42,236 nucleotides of DNA from Candidatus Obscuribacterales bacterium. GTDB taxonomy: Bacteria > Cyanobacteriota > Vampirovibrionia > Obscuribacterales > Obscuribacteraceae. This document shows, one piece after another, positions 16,083 through 24,073 of the stretch. The position numbers and the translations under genes are program-made. The notes under the pieces were generated by a model, which was given only the letters and a program-made list of their open reading frames with translations, did no database searches and was not told the DNA's origin. The DNA lies in assembly GCA_020050835.1 (NCBI GenBank), contig JAGVKB010000108.1, positions 1-42,236 of the forward strand, given 5' to 3'. Each line of letters opens with the position of its first letter. Position 1 is the stretch's first letter.

Positions 16083-16715
16083 CTACTCCGCCTGTCCGTG
16101 GTGCAGCAGGTAGAGGCGAAGAGCCAGTCGCATGGACCGGACAAGCGCTTTGAAGCGTTTGGTTGGGGCGAGGCGCCGGCGGTCCAGTAGGAAGGCGTGG
16201 CCGCGGAAGAGCGTGTCCATCAGCTCGTTGGAGATCTCCAGCTGAATTCCTTGTTGTGATGGCAGGTTGACGATGTTCTCGGGGCTCTCGCCGCGATAGC
16301 GCGGGCCGTCCGGATTGACATCGAAGCCTTGCGCCCTCAACACCTTGAGCGTGATCTCTTTGAGCTGCCTGTTCATGCCGCCCAGCCAGATGGTTGGCTC
16401 GCCCTGATGACCCATGCCATGTACCGACACAGCCACCGTCGACGCGGACAGCAGCTTGTCGAGTTCGGGGCAGCGGAAGCGCGTGGAGGTTACGTGCATG
16501 TCCTTGGCATTTGCTTGCGACAGGCACTGGAAGTCGAAGAGGTTGTAGTTGCGGCCGGCGATAGCATTGACGATAGCAGAGGTGCCTGCTTCGATGTAGC
16601 CGCCGTGAGCAGAGATGACCGTGACCGGAGAATTGCGCCTCAGGCAACGGATGCGATAATCTTTCGGCTTGAAGTGTTGCTTCAAAGCCTCCAGACTTGG
16701 GAATCTGTCAGCCAT
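16083..16715 (-). CDS. Poly-gamma-glutamate hydrolase family protein (PghP-like)
   Basis: A 210-residue protein matching the phage-type poly-gamma-glutamate hydrolase family (PF05908 type), zinc carboxypeptidase-fold enzymes that cut gamma-glutamyl bonds. The expected signatures are present: SAHGGYIEAGTS (H37, E42), SVHGMG (H99) and a late IQLEIS (E160), which fit the zinc ligands and catalytic Glu. No signal peptide is visible. ATG 16715 is chosen because GGGGAGGA precedes it by about 6 nt; the open frame reaches further upstream but overlaps the leader. It lies 85 nt behind the histidine phosphatase gene in the same direction and ahead of a terminator, so the two are probably one operon. 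The substrate in this organism (own polymer, phage or prey capsule) cannot be read from sequence. Confidence 0.8.
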   Translation of the reverse strand: MADRFPSLEALKQHFKPKDYRIRCLRRNSPVTVISAHGGYIEAGTSAIVNAIAGRNYNLFDFQCLSQANAKDMHVTSTRFRCPELDKLLSASTVAVSVHGMGHQGEPTIWLGGMNRQLKEITLKVLRAQGFDVNPDGPRYRGESPENIVNLPSQQGIQLEISNELMDTLFRGHAFLLDRRRLAPTKRFKALVRSMRLALRLYLLHHGQAE

Positions 16716-16800
16716 TTTAAGGTCCTCCCCAGACCGGGAAAGGAGCTGCAATTTGGCACCGTCCGTGGTGGTCCTTGCAGCTGTGCCGGCAAAGTTTTGA

Positions 16801-17484
16801 TTAAGCAACAAGGTCGTCCGTGATAGACAGCGGCTCCCAGCGTTCCGAAGCGGCATGCCGGACAAAAGCGTGAATGTGGCAGTTTTCCAGCTCCACGTTT
16901 TCATAGCGGCGAATCACTTCGCTGTCTGGCAGCCCTTCGAGCAAGCGCTGAAAGGCGAGGATTACAACCGAATGAGCGCCGATCAGGATGTTTCCTTCCT
17001 CCTGACCGAGCTCGTCTTCGATGAATCGCTGGATACGAGCGAATACGTCAGGATAGTTCTCACCGCCGGGCGGCCGGTAGTCGAGCGCTCCCTGCTGATT
17101 GAACTTGGCGTGTTCTTCCGGATGCAGCATTGCCACGCCTTTGTAGGTGAGATTCCAGAAAAGCCCGTAGCTGCGTTTGGCGAGCCTTTCATCCTCGCGC
17201 CGCGGTGTTTTATAACCGAGCGTTGACTCTATCAAGTCAACCGTCTCTCGGATGCGGCGAAACGGGCTTAGCCACGCTCTGGTAATCGGTCCACGGTTCG
17301 AGAGAAAGCGGGAAAGCTTGTGACCGGCTTCGAGAGCCTGAGACACTCCTAGCTGCGTGAGGGCGACCTCTCGGTCCGAGCCTGCGATGTCGTAGTAGAG
17401 CTCGTCGGTGCCCGACTCGATTGCAGCGTTAGCCTGGGATTGTCCGTGTCGCACAAGCAAGAGAAACTGCGGTTTCCTCTGCAT
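16801..17484 (-). CDS. Histidine phosphatase (phosphoglycerate mutase-like) superfamily protein
   Basis: A 227-residue branch-1 histidine phosphatase. The phospho-accepting motif R12-H13-G14-Q-S is intact. The other core residues are the second Arg region (SPFRRIRET, 73-81), E142 in PGGEN and H171 in IGAHS. It is cytosolic, with no signal peptide. Family members act as phosphoglycerate mutases, sugar-phosphate or cofactor phosphatases, or signalling phosphatases; the motif set does not distinguish among these. ATG 17484 is preferred since the RHG motif normally lies within 10-20 residues of the N-terminus; an upstream TTG (17523) adds 13 unsupported residues. It is the first gene of a probable two-gene unit with the poly-gamma-glutamate hydrolase-like gene. 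Confidence 0.85.
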   Translation of the reverse strand: MQRKPQFLLLVRHGQSQANAAIESGTDELYYDIAGSDREVALTQLGVSQALEAGHKLSRFLSNRGPITRAWLSPFRRIRETVDLIESTLGYKTPRREDERLAKRSYGLFWNLTYKGVAMLHPEEHAKFNQQGALDYRPPGGENYPDVFARIQRFIEDELGQEEGNILIGAHSVVILAFQRLLEGLPDSEVIRRYENVELENCHIHAFVRHAASERWEPLSITDDLVA

Positions 17485-17687
17485 AGGTGCAATCTCTGAA
17501 GGTAGTTGTATCCAACCGGACAACGTCCAGTCGGTTTTCGGATGGGAAATTCGAGAGTAAGTGGTTTTGCTTCCGAAGAGCTCCGTTAGCTGGAAGCGAG
17601 AGATGATTAAGGACTGAAATCTAGTCCATCCGAAGATCGAGAATCAATCGTGGGTCGGCTTTTGTAACCGTTGAAGCGCTCACTACA

Positions 17688-19181
17688 TCAGCGACTTGGC
17701 CAAGCTAGCGGAGTAGGGCCAAATGTAGCCGGATACGATTCGTAGAGCCTCAAGAGCGTTGCTTTATCGCGTTTAGACAAGACGGGCCAAACCGTTGGAG
17801 ATTCTGAGAAGAACATCACATCATGGCTGTTGGGTGAATGACCCATCAAGCCAAGCGCATGCCCGATCTCGTGCAGGCAGGTTTTCTTCATCATGTCGTC
17901 GCTCACCGGCAGTTCTTCGCTCTTTTCCTTGTCAATCGTCAGAATTCTGACAGTCGCCCTTGAGATCTCGACCGAGCCTTGTCCAGAATCTCTGCCGAAG
18001 ATGTGAGCGACTCCTTGCTCACTTTCCGTGCCTTTTCCCGTTACCTCACCGGGGTTGCTGGTCCAGTCGCAGACGAGATCTGCCTGATCGGGACGGGCGA
18101 CTTGCTGGTAGGAGAGCCGACCCTGAGCCGCTTTCATCCAGGCCTCGAGCGAATCGATCAAGATCTGCCGAAATGATTCGTGCATGCCTGATACCAGGCT
18201 GCCGGAGTCGACGAATATCTTGATTGGCAGCTTCTCCGGCGGCCATCTGCGCGGCAGTCCTTGCTTGGTGATGCTGGCCCAAAAGTCCGGCCCGTGCGGG
18301 TCGTCGGCTACCTGCTGGCCGCCGTCCTTCTGCAGGCTGGCGATCATGTCCGTAATCGCCTTGTAGTCTTCGGCTTTGGGGCTGGCATTAAGGTATCTGT
18401 GAAACCAGGAGATCGCCTCGTCTTTCTTTCCAAGCGCTTGATATGAGCTGCCGATGTTGAGCAGCGCGTCAGTCATGTCCGGCTTCAGCTGCAGCGCGCG
18501 TTGAAACTCCTCGATTGCTTTAGGTAGATTTCCGGAGTTGTGATAGGCCATGCCCAGGTTGTAGTGAATCTCCGGTGAGTTCGGCTCCAGCGCTTCTGCT
18601 TTCTCGAGCAAGAACCTGGCGTCCAGAGCCCGTTTGGCTTCGAGGAGATCGTGAGATTCCTTGAAAAGCCTGTGCACTTCCATATGTTTCTTGATCTCTT
18701 CGACAGTGTGCCTGACGTCGGCGGCATCAGCAGCTGTTGCATACTCCCGCACGTATCTTTCGTACCAGGCGATCGCCTGGTCGTACTGATGCAAATGCTC
18801 ATAGCAGCTGCCGATGTTGAAAACCGCCTCGGGTGTCTGCGGCTGGAACCTTAAGACCTTTTGATAAGCCTCAATCGCTTGCTCCATCGCCTTGGTGTGA
18901 TAGTAAGCCGAGCCCAGATAAAACTGTATTTCGGCGCACTGAGAGTCGTACTCAGCCGCCTCCTGCAGCAGCGGGAGAGCCTCCTGGTAACGTTTGGACG
19001 TCAAAAGCGATCTCGCTTTATCGCAAAGTCGATCTGCTTTGGCATTGGAGCAGCTGCTGGCGATCAACAGCTGCCCGCCGGAAGGCAGTTCGCTGCAACT
19101 TCCACCTGCCGGCATTGCGAAGCTCAAAGCGAATGCCAGAAGCGGCGTCAGATTCTTGAGCGTAAGGTTACCATTGAACAC
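17688..19181 (-). CDS. Secreted TPR-repeat matrixin-family metalloprotease
   Basis: A 497-residue protein with an N-terminal signal peptide-like hydrophobic segment (about 8-28), then about six TPR units (about 50-290) and a C-terminal matrixin-type catalytic domain (about 300-497). The zinc site is H437-E-I-G-H441-A-L-G-L-M-G-H448, followed by a Met-turn at M456 (HDVMFF). The one-residue-longer GxxGH spacing is the form I associate with cyanobacterial and related bacterial matrixins. TPRs probably mediate protein contacts before or during secretion. The start is GTG (19181) with AAGG about 8 nt upstream; no in-frame ATG precedes the signal peptide. It is monocistronic, and a gene-free region with tandem repeats lies just upstream. 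Confidence 0.88.
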   Translation of the reverse strand: MFNGNLTLKNLTPLLAFALSFAMPAGGSCSELPSGGQLLIASSCSNAKADRLCDKARSLLTSKRYQEALPLLQEAAEYDSQCAEIQFYLGSAYYHTKAMEQAIEAYQKVLRFQPQTPEAVFNIGSCYEHLHQYDQAIAWYERYVREYATAADAADVRHTVEEIKKHMEVHRLFKESHDLLEAKRALDARFLLEKAEALEPNSPEIHYNLGMAYHNSGNLPKAIEEFQRALQLKPDMTDALLNIGSSYQALGKKDEAISWFHRYLNASPKAEDYKAITDMIASLQKDGGQQVADDPHGPDFWASITKQGLPRRWPPEKLPIKIFVDSGSLVSGMHESFRQILIDSLEAWMKAAQGRLSYQQVARPDQADLVCDWTSNPGEVTGKGTESEQGVAHIFGRDSGQGSVEISRATVRILTIDKEKSEELPVSDDMMKKTCLHEIGHALGLMGHSPNSHDVMFFSESPTVWPVLSKRDKATLLRLYESYPATFGPTPLAWPSR

Positions 19182-19350
19182 TGTTTCTGCCTTGCGCGCT
19201 CAGCTGAAATCGGCTCTTTCCCTCGCACAATTTGCCCGGCTTCAACCGGCGGCAAACTCCGCCGAAAGTCTGGATGTTCAATTCATCGTCCGGCCCAGTT
19301 GGCAGCGTAGTAAGGATTGGCGGGCGCCGTTTGGACCGCACTTGAAATTC

Positions 19351-19574
19351 GAGGTTTTTGTCACAAACATTCAATGTTGCTGACAGATAGTTTTGCCATA
19401 CTGCTCTGTACGGATTGAATTCAAAGCCAGCGGCAAAGAACTTTCCGGCAGCTTTTCCACGACCCGCGCACCGCAAACCGACCGGAGGAATCTTCCGGTC
19501 GGTTTGCATTTCTGCCGGATTAAAGGTTTTTGCCACGAAACTTCAATGTGCCTTCTATAACAGTCGGTCATACT
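19351..19574 (+). repeat. Tandem promoter-like repeat (two copies, 172 nt apart)
   Basis: Copy 1 (19351-19402) and copy 2 (19523-19574) share AGGTTTTTG, then CAC-R-AA, then TTCAATGT (22 of the first 27 positions identical), followed by exactly 19 variable bases and CATACT. Each copy is followed by a GC-rich hairpin. The conserved blocks with identical spacing but divergent spacer look like duplicated promoter or operator elements, not a duplicated gene. Confidence 0.65.
19403..19512 (+). ncRNA. Candidate small RNA unit 1 (ends in a perfect 14-bp hairpin)
   Basis: This interval starts just after the conserved CATACT and ends at a 14-bp perfect stem (19473-19486 with 19494-19507, loop 7 nt) followed by ATTTCTG. 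No protein frame with a ribosome binding site is present. A short untranslated transcript is inferred from the promoter-like block plus terminator-like hairpin arrangement, repeated downstream. Confidence 0.35.
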
Positions 19575-19746
19575 CTTGCCGTTGGTTATCCCGACCGAGC
19601 CGCACAATCCTCTGCGACCCCTTGAAACAGTTTGCGAACGACGGCTGGACAACTGCTCGTAACGCAAATCGAAGAGAAGAAGTGAGGCACAACGCGCATA
19701 GCGTCACGCACTCCGGCCGGACCGCTCCGGCCGGAGTGCGTTTCTG
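19575..19746 (+). ncRNA. Candidate small RNA unit 2 (ends in a perfect 14-bp hairpin)
   Basis: It follows the second conserved block and ends in a 14-bp perfect stem (19707-19720 with 19727-19740, loop 6 nt) followed by TTTCTG, nearly the same tail as unit 1. The body shares little with unit 1. The hairpin could instead be a terminator for an unseen transcript. Confidence 0.35.
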
Positions 19747-20356
19747 TACGATACTAAATCTGGTGGCTGACCGGCTGGCAGCTTTTCCGGAATCGTCTGG
19801 ACTGTAGCCGTCTTGGATCTTGCTTGGCAACGATCTCTAGCTTGCTTTGCTCGAGCGCGAAGCAAGCCGCGCTAACTCTGAAGGTAGAACGTCGCCTTGA
19901 ACTCGGGCGGAGGAGCCTGTTTGCCGTAAAGCTGACTGCAACAGGATGAACAGTTGGCTCCTGCTCAGGTGTTTGCCCGCCGCACAATCCTTCTGGCATA
20001 CCGGCAACGGTCTTCGGAGTTGCGCTTGATAACCCGCTGTTGGGTGATTTCAGGCTGTTTCCAGCCGGCGTAAACGGATGAACAATTGCTCAGTTCTGTT
20101 GCTTCTATCGGGAGCAGATCGATAGTTTAAAACCACATTCTTCTTCATGACCTTTCAGGTAGTAGCCAACTTCGTAAGAACGCCGCGCCCGTAATTAACC
20201 GAGCCTCTCTTAACCGGTCACAGAGCTGTTCGGCCTGACTGGGTTCTAACAGGCTTTGAGAGCGCCTGCGCTTTTACAACTGTTGCCTGACTGCATTTGC
20301 TCAACTTCGTCTCCGCCAGCCGGTGGGGCCGACTTAATACGCCGAAGGAGCCACCG
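19747..20356. other. Gene-free leader region
   Basis: I see no gene here on either strand; the open frames lack ribosome binding sites and are short or arginine/serine-rich. A small hairpin (CTATCG with CGATAG, near 20116-20136) is the only structure seen. It probably holds the promoter of the gene starting at 20357. Confidence 0.4.
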
Positions 20357-21898
20357 ATGGCAAACAAGATTAAGCTGGGCAACTTCAGCACCATCCTGGC
20401 GCGGGCGAAGCTCGTGCTGTCCAATGGAAAGCGTGTTGCCGACCCATTCAAGGGTGCCACCACACTCAGTGTTTTCAAGCAGGCCGTTGCCGATGGGCGC
20501 CGCTTGCTGCCGACTCGTTATCAACAACGCTATGTCGACGTGCTGGAGCAGGTTGTACTGCAAGCCGAACAGGCTTTGATCAACCTGCATCCCCGTGATG
20601 GAGCCAGCCGCCGCGTAGTGTTGGAGCAGCTGCAGGACATCTTTTCGATCGCCGCAGCGCCGATTGTTCAGCTCAAGTCCTCGCAGCATCAGCGGGAGTT
20701 GAAGGCTTTTCTCGTCGCGATTAGCAACATCTACGGGCGTTTCATCAACGACGATCAGGTTCAAAAGGGTGCTCGATTCAACATCCTCTCGCCTGATCTC
20801 GATCCGCTCGGTGCCTTCGGGCACGATGAGTCCGGGCCATTCACCTTGCCGGCTTCGCCTGATATGCCGGTTGCGATAGTCTCCAAGCCAGCCAGTGAAA
20901 TGAACTTCCTGCCTTTCTGGGCAGCCGATGGACATGAAGTGGGCGGGCACGACATCTACGGGGCGGTACAGGGTTTTGAGTCCGAGCTGGCGAGTACGCT
21001 CGAGTCCAACATTCGGGCTGCTTTCAAGTCCGGTCGCATCAAGACCGCGGCGGCTAAAGTCAATCTGCCTTATCGCGGACTCTTCACTCGCTACCAGACG
21101 GTGAGCATGGAGGAGTTCATGGTGCGGGTCTGGAGAGCCTGGCTGCCTGAAGCGAGCTCCGATCATGCCGGGCTCGGAAACATCGGGCCGATGTATCTGG
21201 ATGCGCTCATGCTACTGCTTACTGCTGTGCGTCCCAATGACACGCTGAGCAGAGCCGGCACCTTCGACCGCAAGATTTTCGCTGGTGGGGGCGGCTTCGA
21301 GGTGCATCCGGTCGACGTTGTGCGCGTTCTGCTCAACGCCGAAGCGATGAAGGTGCTCAGCTTCAAAGATGGAGCAGCTTACGCGCAGCTGCTAGTCGAC
21401 CGCCTGAAGGACAATCAGGGCGGCGCACTTCCGGCCAACATCAGCTGGACGGACAGGCACGGAAAGGTGGTCTTCGACGTGGCCCTCGCGGACTTTCAAG
21501 CGGTGCTGCCGGTCGTGGTGGAGACCGTCATGAAGTCGAAGCTGACCGCTCTGGCTGGACAAGCATTCAGCGACATCGTCAACTGGGAGGACTCCGATGA
21601 AGCGATTGTTGTCGCGGTAGCAGCCAAGCTGCTGGCCGGTGACACCAAGGTCGCCGAGAATGTCGAGCCCAGGCACGTTGTTGCGGCTTCCATGCTGGCG
21701 ATCGAGCAGGCCTCGACGCAACCGAAGTTTACTTCTGTCTCGGTGTCGATTCACGATGCCGGCATCACCATTTTGAAAGAGATGTACGACAGCCGTTGTT
21801 TGCTGTGCAGCATCACCGCGCCCGCTGTCCAGGGTGGACCCACCCCGCTGGTCGATATGTCTCGGCTGTTCAAGCACGTCAAGAATCGCCGCAGCTAA
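20357..21898 (+). CDS. Putative metalloprotein with HExxxH and downstream ExxxD
   Basis: A 513-residue protein of no family I can name. It carries H193-E-V-G-G-H198, a HExxxH site with one extra residue relative to HExxH, as in dipeptidyl peptidase III (M49, HELLGH). It also has E265-A-S-S-D269, an ExxxD pattern like the third zinc-ligand helix of gluzincins. Around these lie helical regions (1-120 before, 290-500 after). No signal peptide or transmembrane segment is present, so it is probably cytosolic, or secreted by a leaderless route. ATG 20357 is chosen because GAAGGAG precedes it by 6-7 nt; the upstream extension is not protein-like. It is followed by its own terminator. Zinc peptidase activity is inference from the two motifs only. 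Confidence 0.85.
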   Translation: MANKIKLGNFSTILARAKLVLSNGKRVADPFKGATTLSVFKQAVADGRRLLPTRYQQRYVDVLEQVVLQAEQALINLHPRDGASRRVVLEQLQDIFSIAAAPIVQLKSSQHQRELKAFLVAISNIYGRFINDDQVQKGARFNILSPDLDPLGAFGHDESGPFTLPASPDMPVAIVSKPASEMNFLPFWAADGHEVGGHDIYGAVQGFESELASTLESNIRAAFKSGRIKTAAAKVNLPYRGLFTRYQTVSMEEFMVRVWRAWLPEASSDHAGLGNIGPMYLDALMLLLTAVRPNDTLSRAGTFDRKIFAGGGGFEVHPVDVVRVLLNAEAMKVLSFKDGAAYAQLLVDRLKDNQGGALPANISWTDRHGKVVFDVALADFQAVLPVVVETVMKSKLTALAGQAFSDIVNWEDSDEAIVVAVAAKLLAGDTKVAENVEPRHVVAASMLAIEQASTQPKFTSVSVSIHDAGITILKEMYDSRCLLCSITAPAVQGGPTPLVDMSRLFKHVKNRRS

Positions 21899-21907
21899 GC
21901 GAACTTG

Positions 21908-21947
21908 CGGAAGTGGGAGGCCCGGTGCTTCCCACTTCCGTGTTTTT
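21908..21947 (+). terminator. Intrinsic terminator after the HExxxH gene
   Basis: An 11-bp perfect stem (21908-21918 with 21930-21940) is followed by TGTTTTT. It begins 9 nt after the stop codon, so the downstream HExxH genes likely have a separate promoter or rely on read-through. Confidence 0.85.
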
Positions 21948-22013
21948 GCGTCGTCGGACCTCTCTCGGCAGTACGCCAAAAAATCGGTTCTCAAGCCGCG
22001 CAGGGGACAAACT

Positions 22014-22550
22014 ATGCGCCTTTTGACTCGCCAATTCGGCAAATCATTCGCGAGCGCGCTGGCTAAGTCACCGACCCTTGTTAGAGACCTCGAGGAGTGT
22101 CGAAAACAGGGCGTGCGAATCCGGCGCTTGCGAAGCAAATGTCTTGGTTACTCGATTGAGAGTGACAATTTCATCTGCGTCGGTACAAAGTGCAGCAGAA
22201 GCATCGCTTTGACGATGTTCGCGCATGAGATGTATCACGTTCTGCGGGGGACAGCTCCTTTGAACCAGATTCCCAGGGGCATGTCTCGCCAGCGTTTCGT
22301 CGGACTCCTGCTCGAGGAGGAGGTCGACTGTATGGAGTATGAGCTCGCGGTAGTTGCTGAGCTGATTGCCGCTGGTGTTCCTGTTGACGACTACACCATG
22401 AAGCGTTACCGCAATTGGCGGCGACGCGGGCGTGCAATGCTGCGCAAGCGAGTCGAAAAGCTCGAGACATCGACTACCGGTGAACGTTATCCTGATTACT
22501 ACGGTCGCATCTACGATGAGGCCAAAGCACGCCGCCAAACCAAGAAATAG
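22014..22550 (+). CDS. Small putative zinc metallopeptidase (HExxH/ExxxD), paralogue 1
   Basis: A 178-residue basic protein. H71-E-M-Y-H75 followed by E101-E-E-V-D105 gives a minimal gluzincin zinc site, comparable in size to ImmA/IrrE-like and DUF6782-type putative peptidases; I cannot tell which. The ends are conserved with the next gene but one feature down: both start with a QFG-x-x-F-A-x-A-L-A-x-S-P-T-L block and share a TGERYP-(D/E)-YYG motif near the C-terminus. No signal peptide is seen. ATG 22014 is chosen for AGGGGA 8 nt upstream; the longer frame upstream runs back through the terminator. It lies 156 nt before its paralogue, with a large hairpin between them. Confidence 0.8.
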   Translation: MRLLTRQFGKSFASALAKSPTLVRDLEECRKQGVRIRRLRSKCLGYSIESDNFICVGTKCSRSIALTMFAHEMYHVLRGTAPLNQIPRGMSRQRFVGLLLEEEVDCMEYELAVVAELIAAGVPVDDYTMKRYRNWRRRGRAMLRKRVEKLETSTTGERYPDYYGRIYDEAKARRQTKK

Positions 22551-22578
22551 AGCGGCTCTTTAACAGTTTCCACGCAGG

Positions 22579-22649
22579 GACGCTTCGAGTGATGGTCGTG
22601 CTGCCGAAATTCATTTCGGCGGCCGACCATCTTCGCTCAAGCAAGCGTC
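22579..22649. promoter_or_regulatory. Long imperfect hairpin between the two metallopeptidase paralogues
   Basis: The core stem pairs 22591-22598 plus 22600-22609 with 22614-22631: 18 bp with a single bulge (T22599) and a 4-nt loop. An outer stem GACGCTT (22579-22585) pairs with AAGCGTC (22643-22649). No T tract follows, so it is more likely an RNA-stability, processing or attenuation element than a simple terminator. Confidence 0.6.
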
Positions 22650-22706
22650 AATGCGCGTTCGTTCGGGTCACCCGACCGGGCCTGAAGGCGCAAGGGAGGT
22701 TCTTTT

Positions 22707-23441
22707 ATGAAAAAAATTCGCCGTCAATTTGGGGCCGAGTTTGCTGATGCACTCGCCCAATCCCCAACCTTGATGAAGGATCTGGCTGAGATTCGCGCTG
22801 CGGCGGTAAAAATCCGCAAACTGTCTGGGCGCTGTCAGGCATATTCAAACAGCCGGAAGATGACGATCTCGATTGCCGCTGAGTGCGATTTGAGCTACAA
22901 GCTGATCAGCCTTGCCCACGAAAAGGTGCATGTTCTGGTCAGTCCTACTGCCAATCCGGTGCCGGGCAAGACCAGCCGGCGAGCGTTCATTGATCTCTGC
23001 CTGGAGGCGGAAACCGATGCGATCGAGCATGAGGTGCAAGTCACCGCTGAGCTGCTGGCTTACGGGCTGAAGGTGGACGAGCACTCGCTGTCCTGGCTTC
23101 GCCGCTACAAGCGTGGCGGCAGAGCGGCCATTCGCAAGGCGATCGAGACTTCGTTTACATCCAACACTGGTGAAAGGTACCCGGAGTATTACGGTGGCTG
23201 GTATGACGAGGTCGTGAAGCCCAAGGAGCGGCTGCCGCTGACCGATGCCGGTGAAGAGGGCAGAAGGTTGATCGCTACTTGCTGCGGGTGCCCCCACCGC
23301 ACCGCTGCTGATTGCGGTCCGGTCGCCAGGCTCGGCCGAGACTTCTGCCCTCGCTTTCGTTTTTCGAGTTGTGAAACACCGGTTCGACTCAACCTTCCGG
23401 TTGTCGATCGCGGCAACAAGCAGGAAGGTTCTCAATCATGA
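22707..23441 (+). CDS. Small putative zinc metallopeptidase (HExxH/ExxxD), paralogue 2 with Cys-rich tail
   Basis: A 244-residue paralogue of the upstream gene. H71-E-K-V-H75 sits at the same position, followed by E100-A-E-T-D104, and the TGERYP-E-YYG motif is kept. It has an extra C-terminal tail of about 65 residues with C192, C193, C195, H197, C203, C214 and C222, which looks like a zinc ribbon or an iron-sulfur ligand set. The Shine-Dalgarno AGGGAGG lies about 7 nt before the ATG. Its stop overlaps the next start (ATGA), so the thioesterase gene is translationally coupled. Peptidase function is inferred from the motifs; the tail may supply metal binding or substrate recognition. Confidence 0.82.
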   Translation: MKKIRRQFGAEFADALAQSPTLMKDLAEIRAAAVKIRKLSGRCQAYSNSRKMTISIAAECDLSYKLISLAHEKVHVLVSPTANPVPGKTSRRAFIDLCLEAETDAIEHEVQVTAELLAYGLKVDEHSLSWLRRYKRGGRAAIRKAIETSFTSNTGERYPEYYGGWYDEVVKPKERLPLTDAGEEGRRLIATCCGCPHRTAADCGPVARLGRDFCPRFRFSSCETPVRLNLPVVDRGNKQEGSQS

Positions 23442-23953
23442 ACGAGCAAACAATGCGCCCAACAACTGCCACCGTGATGATGCCCAGGGACACCAACGCC
23501 ATGGGCAATATTTTTGGCGGCGTAATTCTCAGCCACATCGACCTTGCCGGGGCGGTCGCCGCCAGAACCGCTTGTAACAAAGCGGTTCTTCGGGTGGTGA
23601 CGGTGGCGATGGACAAGGTTGTCTTCAAAAAGCCTGTGCTGGTAGGCGATGTGCTCGAGTGTTATGCCGAGGTGGTCCGGGTTGGCAAAACCTCTATCAC
23701 CACTCACATCGAGGTGATTGCCGATCGCAACGGCAGGAAAATTCGGGTGACTGAAGCAGACGCCGTCTACGTGGCTGTCAACGCCAAGGGGCGTCCGGTA
23801 CCGGTCGGCTGTAATGATCAGCCAGGGTCGAAGAAAGAAGACCAGCCTGGCTCCGGCTCGAAGGCGGGCTCCCAGTCCGGCAAGACTGCCGGCTCTTCCA
23901 TTCAATCCGGCCGGGTCGCCAAAGGCGGCTGTCGAAAGTCCGGTTCTCGGTGA
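23438..23953 (+). CDS. Acyl-CoA thioesterase, YciA/BACH-like hotdog protein
   Basis: A 171-residue protein. Residues 8-125 form a hotdog-fold thioesterase with the family signature D18-T-N-A-M-G-N24-IFGG and a following HIDLAG helix, as in YciA-type acyl-CoA hydrolases that release free fatty acid and CoA in the cytosol. From about residue 125 the protein continues into a low-complexity Gly/Ser/Lys/Gln tail of about 45 residues, not usual for the family. Its ATG overlaps the stop of the upstream metallopeptidase gene (ATGA), an unexpected pairing. The substrate chain length cannot be told from sequence. Confidence 0.88.
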   Translation: MNEQTMRPTTATVMMPRDTNAMGNIFGGVILSHIDLAGAVAARTACNKAVLRVVTVAMDKVVFKKPVLVGDVLECYAEVVRVGKTSITTHIEVIADRNGRKIRVTEADAVYVAVNAKGRPVPVGCNDQPGSKKEDQPGSGSKAGSQSGKTAGSSIQSGRVAKGGCRKSGSR

Positions 23954-24073
23954 CCCATACAAATAGGCGGGGCTCGACTCTGCGTCGGGTGCTTGCGGGT
24001 TTGCCCAGCCTTTCTTCGTTTGGAAAAGCGATCGATCGGCGCTGGGTAGAACCAGTAGTGAAGCGAGGCAGCA

